Assembly (NCBI RefSeq): GCF_010183535.1
Contig: NC_071332.1
Span: 3,038,001-3,102,000 of the forward strand
Reading direction: 5' to 3'
Source of the DNA: Caenorhabditis remanei
Lineage: Eukaryota > Nematoda > Chromadorea > Rhabditida > Rhabditidae
Length of the DNA: 64,000 nt
The notes beneath the pieces are model-generated. The model was not told where the DNA came from and did not search any database. It worked only from the letters and a program-made list of their open reading frames with translations. Below, piece after piece: positions 53,903 through 64,000 of the stretch. Both the position numbers and the translations under genes were made by a program. Positions within the stretch are counted from its first letter, which is position 1. The number at the start of each line of letters is the position of its first letter.

Positions 53903-55569
53903 TGACTTGTGAAAGGGGGTAGCTCTCCCACGGAGCAAGACAAAAACGCTTACGCACGCATGAGCCCGGTGCGCCCCTCCGCCGCGCAGGCCGCCCTATT
54001 CATTGGCGCTTCGAGCCGGGGGGAGAGAAGAGTTGCAGCCGGTTACTTGTCCTGAAACGGAAGTGGAAGACATTTTACGTGAAATTGAATAGTACACCTT
54101 ACACTTTTTTGTCCTCTCTGTCTTCCGTGGAAACATTTTATTGATCAGAGAATCAGAAGTTGGACTTGGACTGGATTGGGAGAAGGGGGATGTGTCATGG
54201 TTACCGTGCTCAAATTAGATTGTGTTTCATTAATGTATGCGTCTGGTGTGAAGTATTTGCACTGAATAATGAAATCTCATAGGGTGGTGACTCATTAATG
54301 AATGTCCTGAAGGTGAGGGGGTGAGTCACAAGAGTTGAACAAGCACTCGGGTACTGTAGCGAAAATCCACTAGTATCCAAAAACAGTAACCCAACGATTT
54401 ATAAATGTGATTTTAACGGTGAATTGACAGTGCAGCAAGCAAGAATATTCTGAGCTATAAACCTCCACCTAAATTTAGAAATAACTGTTTTTCTTTTTTG
54501 GCTACATTCACGACTATCGTACGGCCGGCCGTGAATTAACTGAATGAACTAAATTTTTGAACACCGACAGATCTGAAGAAGCGTAAATTTTCCACGGCTG
54601 AGAACTCCAATATAAAATTGCCCACTTCCCTTTTGACAGCTTGAGCTAACTTCTAAACTTTCATTATTTTGAATGTCAGGACTTGAATTTTTATATTTTT
54701 GAAATCAGCATGTTCTTCGCTTTGGATGATATATGTCATAGTTCTGCTGCAATTTCGGAACAGAAATTCGATTTTTTTAAGGCCATAGTATCTGTCTATT
54801 CATGAGCAGACTGTGTTGAGCCCTCATAAAACTTTGGCTAGGATGAGGGCTGCTGATAAGATTAATTCCATTTTTGCTGTTCAAATCAAGGATTCAGAAT
54901 CTCCACGTCATCATCTTCCCCCTCTTCGCTCCATTGTTTCAATCTCGCCCCAGCTGATTCCTGGTGTTCTTTGTCTCCTCACAGAGAACAAAACAAAAAC
55001 ATTTGTCTTTTATTCTTCCCGAGCGTTCCCACGCTTCTGTTTGCTTCTCTCTCCCGAACACTTTCTCCCCTTTTCCACGTGCCGACAGCCCCCCCCCCCC
55101 CTACTAAGAAATCAGACCAGACCTGATATCAGATTAATATGAATGAATGAGTGCAAATAGACAAAAAGATTATATAGGGGACTGGTTACCGATCCCTGAT
55201 AGTGATATTGATAGGGGGTTCAGAGTGTGAACTAGAGTTTTCTTTTTAATATTTGCACTCTCTGTCTGGCATAGGTTTCGTAGTTTGATCTAAGTTTGCT
55301 CCAACCCCTCCTGATTTCCAAGATTCAGAGGGTTGCACTCAAAGAAACTCAAAGAAGGAATGATGGTGAAGCAAAAACGTATAGTTAGCGGGGCAGCGCT
55401 CGGGAAAATAAGAGTAAAAAAAGGAGTGAACAAAGGAGTTCCTGAACAGTAGCCGACACGGCATTGGCAACACGAGACCGGTTTAGAGAGGGGAATGGGA
55501 GGAATGGAGGTGCTGAAAATAGAGGATAATGGGAGATAGAGATTTGAGAGGTATGATGAGGGGGACCAA

Positions 55570-55870
55570 AACGAACCGACACGGGCCGATGCATAACTCG
55601 CTTCAAACTCAATATTATGAGTTGAAAACTATACCAAAAAGTAGATCCCGGCGAGTTCTAAGCCTGTGAGCAAGTACAGGTCGGATGGCCATTTGTTAAT
55701 GTACCACGGACCGGGCTAAACTGGCCTTTTTGCGTTTTTTGGCTCTTTTTTTGCTACTTGTGGAACATTACCACCGGAACAAGTCACGGATATAGAACAC
55801 GCAAAGATCTACATTTTTCAGCGCATAAGATTGCGATTTAAGCGAGTTACGCGTCGGCTCGGTACATATT
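55570..55870. repeat. Family B hairpin element
   Basis: It runs from GATGCATAACTCGCTTCAAA to TAAGCGAGTTACGCGTCGG, with TATTATGAGTTGAAAACTAT and GATGGCCATTTGTTAATGTA inside. Confidence 0.65.
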
Positions 55871-56464
55871 CAGAATTCTCAGGACTTCAACCTTCGTACA
55901 GTACTGACCAAAGTTTTGCTTGTCAAAAATGGGAAAAAATGTGTATAGAAGTGTGCGATGAAAACGGGTAATCCCACAGTATCGATTCCCACAGGTTTTG
56001 TAGATCACATGGAGCTCTTCACTTGGGCCGAGTAGACCGTCCAGTGTACAACTTATTGAGGGCCACGGACTAGCAATGCCAGTTTAAATAGGGTATTTTT
56101 GTGTAGTTGACTACTTTTTTTTGTACGGATACTTCTTGGGGAGTTACAACCGAGTTCTGGGACCGCCCGCACAAAAAAAGTGAAGCCTATGTATTTTTCT
56201 GAAGTTAAGATGGGCAAATCGTCAAAGGAGCCGTGGCACACTTTTGGCGGATTAGACTGAAACGGATTGAGAATTATGAAGTTTTTAGCGTTAAAGGAGC
56301 CAAAGTCGCATACGGATTTCAGATATTCCCCTCGGAAACTTTGAATAAAAACTTGTGAACGGTAACACTTTCTGGTCGCATAAGATCATTAGACTCTCCA
56401 ATTTGGCTGAAATCGGCAAGTTGGGAAAAAAATCTGAAAAAATCTTCCATGGGCCTATTCACAA

Positions 56465-56745
56465 GATAGTGAAAAATATATACCAAAATGTAGATTTCGA
56501 CGAGTTCTATATTCCTGACCTACTACGGGCCGGATGGCTATTCGTTAATGTGCCGCGGGCCAGGCTAGAATGGCCTTTTTGGCCATTTTCTCGTTTTTTG
56601 TCACTTTTTCCCGGCCCGCGGCACATTAACGAATAGCCATCCGGTAGGTCACGGACATAGAACTCGTCGAAATCTACATTTTGGTATATTTTTCAGCTCA
56701 TAATATTCATTTTGACGCGAATTACGAGCCGGCCCGTTGACAAGT
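56465..56745. repeat. Family B hairpin element, best-preserved copy
   Basis: GATGGCTATTCGTTAATGTG, CCGCGGGCC and AAATGTAGATTTCGACGAGT are mirrored by GGCCCGCGG, CACATTAACGAATAGCCATC and ACTCGTCGAAATCTACATTT. The loop is about 55 bp. Confidence 0.85.
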
Positions 56746-56908
56746 ATGGAATATCTGAATTTTCGAATATTTCCTGTACAATGCAACTTGAAAACCCTGC
56801 TACAGTACACCACTACAATAATCTGGCTGTCATAGTCGTAGTTTGTGTCCCAGCAATTTCTTCCAAGCCTCAATCGGCAGAAACAGCTAGAACTACAGTA
56901 ATCTTAGT

Positions 56909-57206
56909 CAGGGTTGGGAAATTCCGGGCTGGCCCGGCCCGGTCGGCCCGGATTCAAAAAATGTACACCATTTTTTCACAAATTTCTGCAAAACTTTCAT
57001 TTTAAAAAAGTCAAAATTCTCAAAATTTCTCGTACGCTAATGTTTTTACCGATATTGTAAAACACAGTCGAAAAATCCACTTTTTTGCAAAAAAAATCAA
57101 AAAAAATTCAAGATTTTTTCAAAAAATTTCAAATTTCTACAGGAGCCGGGCCGACCGAGCCGAGGAAAAGTTCTCAGTCGGCCCGGCCCGGAATCTCCCA
57201 ACCCTG
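56909..57206. mobile_element. 298-bp hAT-like MITE
   Basis: The terminal inverted repeats are CAGGGTTGGGAAATTCCGGGC at the left (with one mismatch) and GGCCCGGAATCTCCCAACCCTG at the right, each followed inward by GGCCCGGCCCGG-type sequence. The flanks are ATCTTAGT (56901-56908) and ATCTTAGA (57207-57214), a 7/8 match. Confidence 0.75.
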
Positions 57207-57525
57207 ATCTTAGAGGTCTCTACGGATTCTCAAAAATCACATTTCTCCGTTTTACACCTACCTATGCACCCCAAGACACATACTTCCATTACATATTTGC
57301 CATTCCCAATGCCAATCGTTTTCTTCTTCTCCTTCTTTCCCTTTTCTAATCGCATTTGTGTGTATCGGGGGCGGCGCTCCGTTTTTCCGTCGCCCCTGAG
57401 TACGCAAGAACTCTACCCGCGCACCGAGATGGAAAACCGTAAAGATGGGCGGAGCAAAACTTTTTCTGTGCTCCAAGAGAGCTTCACGCAAAAACTTGGG
57501 TGGCGACGACCGGTCATGACGGTAG

Positions 57526-57533
57526 TATAAAAG
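57526..57533 (+). promoter_or_regulatory. TATA box of APA-4
   Basis: TATAAAAG, about 65-70 bp upstream of the ATG at 57597. Confidence 0.65.
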
Positions 57534-57596
57534 GAAACGAGTGATGAGCACTAAATCATCATTCGATCCTCCTCCTCCTCATACAACTCACTCAAT

Positions 57597-58331
57597 ATGA
57601 ACACTGTCCTCTCGTAAGTTTTTTTTTTCATATATTTCTTATTTTTTGGTTTTTGGAACATTTTCTTTATTTTGCAACATTTTAGCCTTCTCCTCGCCAG
57701 TCTGGCAGTCACCTCCGCGCAGGTCGCCATCAACGGACCATTCCTCGGCCGCTACTACGTCGCCGCTAAGCCAGTGTTGGCGCCAGGAGTCGCTCCACTC
57801 GCCGCCCCGGTACTCGCCGCCGCTCCACCAGTCTTCGCCGCACCGGCTCCACTTTTGGCTCCACCAGTGCTCGCCGCCCCACCAGCACCAGTCTTCGCTG
57901 CTCCACCAGCACCAGTCTTTGCCGCTCCACCAGCACCAGTATTCGCTGCTCCACCAGCACCAATGTTGGCTGCTCCAGCGCCACTCTTGGCTCCACCAGT
58001 CCCACCAGTCGCCCCAATGGTTCCAGCCTTTGCTCCAGCTCCAGTCATCGCTCCAAGACCTGTCTTCGCTGCTCCAGCTCTTGCTCCAGCTCCAGCCTTC
58101 GCTCCAGCCTTTGCTCCAGCTCCAGTTGTCGCTGCTGCTCCAGCATTCGCTCCAGCCTTCGCTCCAAGACCAGTGTTCGCTGCTCCACCAGCTCCAGTCC
58201 TCGCTGCTCCAGGTTTGGCTCCAGCCTTCGCTCCAGCCTTCGCCCCGGCTCCACTCGTCCCAGCCTACGCTCCATTCGCCCGCTCCGCTTTCCTCATCGG
58301 AGGAAACAAGGCGAAGAAGGTGTCCGAGTAA
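57597..58331 (+). CDS. Secreted Ala/Pro-rich repeat protein (APA-4)
   Basis: Exons 57597-57613 (17 nt) and 57686-58331 give 220 aa. The signal peptide MNTVLSLLLASLAVTSA has a phase-2 intron after codon 5. The mature start QVAINGPFLGRYYVAAKPVL differs from the AAWPS type of APA-1 to APA-3 and links this gene to the PQ-rich gene. The core is VFAAPPAP / LLAPPVL and FAPAFAPAP repeats. The end is YAPFARSAFLIGGNKAKKVS plus Glu. Its closest relative is APA-5 (60751-61493). AATAAA at 58385-58390. Probable secreted structural protein. Confidence 0.88.
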
Positions 58332-58548
58332 GAAGTGTTCATTCGATTTACATTGTTTGTATATACCGAAACCCATGTCTTTATAATAAACTTTATTTAA
58401 TTCTTCGTATTTTTCTTGTTTTGACACTCCGTGGTTTGCTGACGCAAATAGCGGCTAAGAATAATCCTGGGAGCTCTGCGAGCTCTGCGAGCTCGGTGAG
58501 CTCACACAAGCTCAATCAGTCTTCCTCTGCCTCAGTAGTTCCCCTCCA

Positions 58549-60290
58549 ATGCAACTATCCTTCTTCTCGCTCTACTGCTACATTTGCAATGGCTCCGGCA
58601 TCTTGCTCAACGCGATTCTTCTCTTCCTTTCCTCCCATAAAAGTATCGAAACCATTCGGGAGCTCCGCTATTTTCTCTCCAACATCGCCGTCTCTGGAAT
58701 CGCCTTCGCCGCCTCCTTGTTAGTCCTTCAGCCGCAAGTGGTGACACGTGGCACGATGACGATCCGCGTGGTGCATGGACCAGCGCAGTACTTGACGGAG
58801 AATGCAGTGGTCTATTCAACTTTTTTGTCACAAATTTCAAATTTGGAACTTTCAGAAAGCAATCGGATGTGTCACGGTGATCTCGTATATGTATGCTTTA
58901 CTATCGTTCCCACTGTTCTTTATCTATCGATCGATGATTTTGGCGAATAGGTTTGTTAAAGGGGAATGACTCAAAATAATATGTAGAAATTTCAGCAACA
59001 TGTTCGGTCAGTATTTCACAAAGAACACATTGATGGTCACTTTGGTCATAGTTTTTGTGTTATGCTGCACGGAGAGTGTCTTCTTGTACTACTCGTCAAT
59101 TCCTTATGCGGTAAGTGTAAAAAGTGCCGTCAAATTCTGTCGGAACGAACTCAAATTAATATGGTTGTGTAGATCAAAACTAGGGCTTCATTTTTGTAGT
59201 TGACAATTTTTTGATAGCTATTCACGCTTTTGAGATATGCTGCTTTAAAGCTTGCTTCTCTGCGTCTCCCCTCTCTCGCTCCCTCACTGTCTATCTTTAA
59301 AGGCGCATATCTCAATAGCGTGAATAGCTATCAAAAAGTTCTCAACTACAAAAATTGAGTTCTAGGTTTGATCTACACGAAGAATGCAATTTCAATAATT
59401 ATTGGATGAAATCAAAGCCTTGTTCTAATGTGTCAAACTATAGTGTCAAATCGTTCAGTTTTTCGTGATGAAATCAGTTGGGTTGTCGGTAACTCTCTAG
59501 GGACCGCCCGTACAAAAAAGTTGTCAACTACAGAAATTGAGCCCTAGTTTTGATCTACATACCCTGAAAACTTGGGTCTTTTGGGAGCAGTGCAAGTGCG
59601 CCCCATTGTACAATTTTCCAGGACCTTCTCGACCGTGCCAACCGTACCACCTCTATCGTCGAGGAATTCGAAAACTCGACTCTCCTCCTGAACCAACACC
59701 TTCGTAACATGGACATCAACTCTCAGCACCCCGTCACCAACGTCTCCAGCGGAGTGATCCAATCCGCCGAGGAGCTAAGCGGCAAGCGTCACTTATCCCT
59801 CTTCGGCGACGATCACTCCCGCAATCCGCTTATCCTTATATTCCACGGAATCCTTGTGATCTGTCATGTGCTCTCCTACCTCATCATACTCGTCTGTGCT
59901 CATTTCATGTTGAGAACACTCAAAACGAGACAGGGAACAATGTCAAAAGACACGATGCTCGAGAACGAGCTGCTCGTCCATTCCGTGTTCGCCGTGGCGT
60001 TTATCCCGTTGTTGCTCTCGGCGCCAGTCGGTGCCAACGCCGTGTTGGTGACCGTTTATGAGAATAGTTTGTGAGTGGAAAACGGCATTGAAAATGAGCA
60101 AAATTTCATTATTTTCAGAAAATGGCAAGAATTCCTACCAACCTACTGTATGTCGATGGTACCCGTCTTGTCTGCACTCTACACTATTGTGTTTATCGGA
60201 CCATACCGAGATGCTATTATATCGTTTGCCACTTTGAAGTTTTTAAAGAAAAATCAAAATGATACGCGGAAGAATGATGATGACTCTTAA
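58549..60290 (+). CDS. Srd-like seven-transmembrane chemoreceptor
   Basis: Exons: 58549 to 58806 or 58809, 58856-58950, 58996-59110, 59622-60070 and 60119-60290. This gives about 362-363 aa. It opens with MQLSFFSLYCYICNGSGILL and has SNIAVSGIAF, then LQPQVVTRG and HGPAQYLTENAV. This layout resembles nematode Srd receptors, which carry QPR(I/V)-type and GPC-type motifs here. The C-terminal helix is SALYTIVFIGPYRDAIISF. A long extracellular loop with possible N-glycosylation sites (NRT, NST, NVS) lies between helices 4 and 5. The first intron donor is weak: GTGGTC or GTCTAT, both phase 0. An upstream exon is possible. Likely a chemosensory GPCR. Confidence 0.78.
59168..59378. repeat. Family A hairpin element
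   Basis: It runs from TGTAGATCAAAACTAGGGC to TTCTAGGTTTGATCTACA; the central core is reduced to GCTTCTCTGCGTCTCCCC. It lies in an intron of the Srd-like gene. A single arm (GTTGTCAACTACAGAAATTG) follows at about 59519-59560. Confidence 0.7.
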
Positions 60291-60321
60291 AGCCTCTTAG
60301 TGTCTGAAATTGCTATGGTTG

Positions 60322-60563
60322 TGTAGATCATAAATCGGGCTTCATTTTTGTAGTTGGAAGTTTTTTGATAGCTAATTGCGCCTTTTAGTTATGCGGCTTT
60401 AAAGATTGCCAGCAAGAGAGGGGAGACGCAGAGAAACGAGCGCGACTGCTTCCTCTGCGTCTATCGCCCTCACCTCTCGAACTTTAAAGACGCATATCTC
60501 AAAAGTGTGAAAAGCTATCAAAAAGTTTCTAACTACAAAAATGAAGCCAGATTTCTGATCTAT
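60322..60563. repeat. Family A hairpin element
   Basis: It runs from TGTAGATCATAAATCGGGC to CAGATTTCTGATCTA, with the core GGAGACGCAGAGAAACGAGC. It lies between the Srd-like gene and APA-5. Confidence 0.7.
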
Positions 60564-60750
60564 CTAACTATAGCAATTTCAAAGATTTTGGACAAAATCA
60601 GACACCGTGGCAAGGATTTGAAGTTATTACTGAAATAAATTTATTGTCATTGTATCGCAAATAAATGAATGAAAAAGTGGATGAAACCAAGTCGATCGGT
60701 ATATACAGAAATCGAAAATAATTAGTGAGAGCACAAATGAGCCAAAAAAC

Positions 60751-61493
60751 TTAAGCCTTGATGCTCTTCGCCTTGTTTCCTCCGATGAGGAAAGCGGAAC
60801 GAGCGAATGGAGCGTAGGCTGGGATGGCGGCTGGGATGGCAGCTGGAGCCAAAGCTGGGGCGAAGGCTGGAGCCAGAGCTGGAGCAGCGAGGACTGGAGC
60901 TGGTGCCAAAGCTGGAGCAGCGAACACTGGTCTTGGGGCGGCGAGGACTGGGGCTGGAGCAGCAAGGACTGGAGCTGGAGCGAATGCTGGAGCAGCAGCG
61001 ACAACTGGAGCTGGAGCAAAGGCTGGAGCTGGAGCAAGAGCTGGAGCAGCGAAGACAGGTCTTGGAGCGAGGACTGGAGCTGGAGCAAAGGCTGGAACCA
61101 TTGGGGCGACTGGTGGGACTGGTGGAGCCAAGAGTGGAGCTGGAGCAGCCAACACTGGTGCCGGTGGAGCCAAAAGTGGTGCTGGTGGTGCAGCGAGCAC
61201 TGGTGCAGGTGGAGCCAAAAGTGGTGCAGGTGGAGCCAAAAGTGGAGCCGGGGCGGCGAGCACTGGTGGAGCGGCGGCGAGTACTGGGGCGGCAACTGGA
61301 GCGACTCCTGGCGCCAAAACTGGCTTAGCGGCAACGTAGTAGCGTCCCATGAATGGTCCGTTCACGGCGACCTGAGCGGTGGTAAGGGAGAGTCCGGCGA
61401 TGAGGAGGCTAAAGGATTTTTCGAATTTTTCAAAAATTTTCAAATTTGGCGGGGAAAAGGGAAAATGAAAACTTACGCAAAGACTGAGCTCAT
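60751..61493 (-). CDS. Secreted Ala/Pro-rich repeat protein (APA-5)
   Basis: Exons 61477-61493 (17 nt) and 60751-61408 give 224 aa. The signal peptide MSSVFALLIAGLSLTTA has the same phase-2 intron position as APA-4. The mature start is QVAVNGPFMGRYYVAAKPVL, and the core is LLAPPAP / VLAAPPAP and FAPAPVLAP repeats. The end is YAPFARSAFLIGGNKAKSIK plus Ala. APA-4 is its closest relative, facing it across the Srd-like gene. Minus-strand AATAAA at 60640-60645. A TATA-like TATTTAAG lies at 61554-61561 (minus). Confidence 0.88.
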
Positions 61494-61553
61494 GATTTCT
61501 TGAGTTGGTTGAGGCTGTTGGGTGTGCTGTCTTTCCCGATGTCCCCATCGGGA

Positions 61554-61561
61554 CTTAAATA
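61554..61561 (-). promoter_or_regulatory. TATA-like box of APA-5
   Basis: TATTTAAG on the minus strand, about 61-68 bp upstream of the ATG at 61493. It is weaker than the boxes of the sister genes. Confidence 0.45.
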
Positions 61562-62270
61562 CGTGGCAAGGCACATGTGGAAACTAGATTGTTTCATTTT
61601 TTCATGCCTTCACGTCAAAAAAAAGGTAAATCGTTTCGCGCGCGGAGGCAAACTTTCGGGCGGCATGGGAAGAATAGGAGGAGGGGAAAAAAGTGTCTTT
61701 GAACGGGGTGGCTGCCGCGCGGCACACGGCGTAATGGACACAAACAAAAGGCGAGAAAAAGTTGTGGCTGGAGCCGGAAGAGAAGCGTTCTTCTCTGATG
61801 ATGAGCAAACACTTCGGTAGTAATTGAGAAGTGGTGGTTGGCAGGGAGAGGGAAAGTGCGCTCTATTGTGAAATGCCTTGTTTTTGCAGTATTTTCAGGT
61901 TTTTAGACGTCAAAATGGATGAAAAAAAGGTCCCATCTATCAGAAATGTAGAAAACGAAATTCTCTATCATATGAGCCTGAAAACGTGAATTTTGGTAGA
62001 AAAATAACATTTTTGATACAGAAAAGCCGATTTTCAGAAAATGTAGTATAATTTTTTCGGCAGAAAACAATTTCTTATACAAATTGCACATATTGCACTT
62101 GAGGATGCTCTGAAACTGTTACAACTTCGCACACATTGTCCTTCGGTTTCGGTAGAGCGCGGTTGTAAGAAACGTGCCGCGCTAATATAATTTTGTTAAT
62201 TGCCCCTGGAAAACCCCTTAAAACATGATTTTAAAAAAAGAATTTTCTCATAAATATATTGGACCTATTC

Positions 62271-62736
62271 TGGGGTAGCAAAAAATAGTTTTTTGCTTAT
62301 TTTTTGCTATTCAGAAAGAAGCAAAAAAAGCAAAAAACTCCTGGTTTGGAGGTATTTTTTGCTTGACCTTTTCTAGGCCAGCTCGCGGATTTCTAGGCCA
62401 TGTGTAGATTTACGGGAGAATTTTTGGCGATTTTTTCAGCATTCATGTACTTTATCGCTACTTTTGAACTGAATTTGTAATTTTATTGATTTATTCCATA
62501 CTTTGCAATCGTTAAATGATTTTTTTCCGAACTTTGCTGAAAAAATCCCAAAAAAAGCTCCCGTAAATCTACACCAAACACAGGTCTTGCAGCGAATGGC
62601 CTAGAAAACCGCGGGCTGGCCTCGAAAAGGTCAAGCAAAAAATACCTCCAAACCAGGAGTTTTTTGCTTTTTTTGCTTCTTTCTGAATAGCAAAAAATAA
62701 GCAAAAAACTATTTTTTGCTACCCCAGAATAGGTCC
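62271..62736. repeat. 466-bp inverted repeat element
   Basis: The ends GGACCTATTCTGGGGTAGCA and TGCTACCCCAGAATAGGTCC are exact inverses. Pairing continues through GCAAAAAATAGTTTTTTGCT, CTCCTGGTTTGGAGGTATTT and TGTAGATTTACGGGAG. The central loop (about 62430-62555) is unpaired A/T-rich sequence. Confidence 0.85.
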
Positions 62737-62947
62737 ATATCTAAATTTATTTTTTTCTCTTATTTTTCACATTTTTTCTCCATTTTCAACGCCAAAATTC
62801 AGAATCCCTGACGACTACACCCTGAATAATGCAAGCGCGCTCCATTGCACACGCAAATTTTTCGCGGAAAATTGATATTTTTGAATTTTATTTTTGCGAT
62901 TTTCAGTATTTTTCACTCAATTTTTTGGTTTTTTCAGACTTCTGGGC

Positions 62948-63428
62948 ATGACGCTCAATAATCAATCACAAAATCTTATAAATTTCGCGAAAAACTGTGT
63001 GGAAAATGAGAAAATTGAGAGGTAATTCACAAAAATCCCGAAAAAAACAGAAAAAAAAATCAATTTCGAAATTCCAGAAGAGCAATCGAACACATTATCG
63101 ACATTATCGACACGTTGTTAGGGGAAAATTTCATTTTCAGTGATGAGGAATTGGATGAAGAGGAGTTTTTGGGAAAATTGTTTGTGAAAAAATATTATTT
63201 CAAAAAAAAAATTTTTTTAATTCCAGAACAATTCTTCAATATATCACATACTCCTTGGATCTGATCATTGAAAAATATCGATTATCGATTGGTATTGATT
63301 GATTTTTTGGCTGAAAATCACTAAAAATTAAATTTTCAGACGAGATCTCTCATTTATTTCAAGAAGTTATCACTGCGATATGCGCTTATGGGGATGAAGA
63401 GTTGGCGAGGAGTTTTGATGTGGGTTAG
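62948..63428 (+). CDS. Small acidic helical protein, unknown family
   Basis: Exons 62948-63021, 63078-63179, 63227-63291 and 63340-63428 join in phase to 109 aa, ending at TAG. Residues near the start: MTLNNQSQNLINFAKNCVEN. Then AIEHIIDIIDTLLGENF, an acidic stretch SDEELDEEEF, an amphipathic segment LQYITYSLDLIIEKYRLS, and DEISHLFQEVITAICAYGDE. It looks like an all-helical soluble domain. A good acceptor (TTTTTTCAG at 62937) just before the ATG means the true start could be in an upstream exon, or the site could be used for trans-splicing. No family is recognised. Confidence 0.6.
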
Positions 63429-64000
63429 CAGTGAAAATAGCAGTTTTAGACTGAAAATTGAGTGAAAAATGTGTTTTTTCGACCTGAAAACCGATAAAAT
63501 CGCAGAAAAATTAGTCGAAAATGGTTTTTTTTGCAAAAATGAAAAAAAAAATTAATTTCAAAAATTGATTTCCTGTCGGAAACTTTTATTTTCGGCATGA
63601 AAAACCTCGAAATACGCGCCCGTATCCCCACAATTTGGGGCATGGGGGTTGATTTCCTGGGGGCGTAGAGGTTGATTTTTTTTTGCTAATTCGATTGCCC
63701 ACAAAACACTTTTTTACTCAGTAGGAACCGAACCCCGGATGTTGTGTTTCACAATCATCCGTGTTATCCACTTCTCCAAGTGAACACGCTAATTATCGGA
63801 TTTTATGGTTAATATAACTCCACGCGATTTTAATTTCTGAAAATTTAACTTTTAGGTACGTGAGCATGTATTCATTCACCTTTTTCTAGTGGATTCGTAA
63901 AAGCAGTATCCCGGCTCTGCTTTGAGCATAAATACGGGGCCAGAGCTGTTTTAAGGTAATCGCTACTTCTAAGGTGCTGAGCCAAGGGGCGGAGTCAGAG
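63429..64000. other. 3' flank at the end of the window
   Basis: Apart from a tRNA-like hairpin at 63717-63781 (minus), no gene or named repeat is recognised. Confidence 0.4.
63717..63781 (-). ncRNA. tRNA-like hairpin, probably a pseudogene
   Basis: On the minus strand ACTTGGA and ACTGAGT can pair at the ends with two wobbles and one mismatch. A long hairpin GGATGATTGTG-AAA-CACAACATCC replaces the anticodon arm, and GGTTCGGTTCC resembles box B. There is no downstream T-run. It could be a decayed tRNA or a SINE head. Confidence 0.35.

Larger units (their letters stand above)
53844..57596. other. Intergenic upstream of APA-3 and APA-4
   Basis: It contains both promoters, a poly-C run (about 55089-55100), family B copies at 55570-55870 and 56465-56745, a diverged family C copy (about 55880-56350), and a hAT-like MITE at 56909-57206. 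Open frames here (for example 54813-55142) have no splice or family support. Confidence 0.45.
61494..62947. other. Intergenic upstream of APA-5 and the small acidic gene
   Basis: It contains the APA-5 promoter, the word GAAAGTGCGCTCTATTG at 61852-61868 that recurs in introns elsewhere, and a 466-bp hairpin (62271-62736). No gene is seen. Confidence 0.5.

Noticed and set aside
54813..55142. Plus-strand frame of 109 codons in the APA-3/APA-4 intergenic region
   Set aside because: It is rich in Pro/Ser/Phe from C/T-rich DNA and a poly-C tract; no splice signals or family resemblance.

Overview
The window is from a nematode genome, almost certainly a Caenorhabditis species: it is AT-rich, its introns are often 43-55 nt with TTTTCAG-type acceptors, it carries nematode chemoreceptors and a duplicated cytochrome P450 pair, and it is full of palindromic MITE-like repeats. 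All gene models were assembled by hand from exon reading frames, splice phases and family resemblance. Ten multi-exon models close in frame with no internal stop.

Layout. 0.3-4.5 kb (-): SLC26/SulP anion transporter with a STAS domain. 6.3-9.5 kb (+): 7TM chemoreceptor-like gene. 9.7-15.3 kb (-): a protein with three tandem cysteine-rich CRC/CXC-like repeats, then a zinc-deaminase signature of the AID/APOBEC type (H-V-E, 28 residues, P-C-x4-C) and a helical C-terminus. 15.3-24.4 kb: repeat-rich intergenic DNA with two isolated coding-like segments. 24.4-28.9 kb (+): PiT (SLC20) phosphate transporter. 30.9-35.7 and 39.4-42.4 kb (-): tandem paralogous CYP4-clan P450 genes, both predicted at 502 aa. 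A short intron of the first holds an intron-containing tRNA-Tyr(GTA) gene. 44.8-61.5 kb: six small secreted-protein genes (+,-,+,-,+,-). They share signal peptides split by a phase-2 intron, related mature ends (GRYY or AAWPS near the N-terminus, [FW]IG[GAS]NK near the C-terminus) and highly variable low-complexity cores (Gln/Pro/Gly/Tyr-rich or Ala/Pro-rich). An Srd-like receptor (58.5-60.3 kb, +) lies between the last two. 62.9-63.4 kb (+): a small acidic, helical protein of unknown function.

Repeats make up much of the rest. Family A is a roughly 250-bp hairpin (arms about TTTTTGTAGTTGACAACTTT, core GAGACGCAGAGAAGCGAGA) with over 20 full or partial copies, many in introns. Family B is a hairpin containing CGGATGGCTATTCGTTAATG. 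Family C is a roughly 450-bp palindrome found nested inside family B. There are also hAT-like MITEs (one with a perfect 8-bp target duplication), a GACGTCC-rich TIR element, several 450-860 bp inverted repeats, and degenerate TTAGGC-rich tracts. The genes form no obvious pathway. The transporter, P450 and receptor genes look like ordinary environmental-response genes, whereas the CRC-repeat deaminase and the secreted-protein cluster are the least conventional loci.
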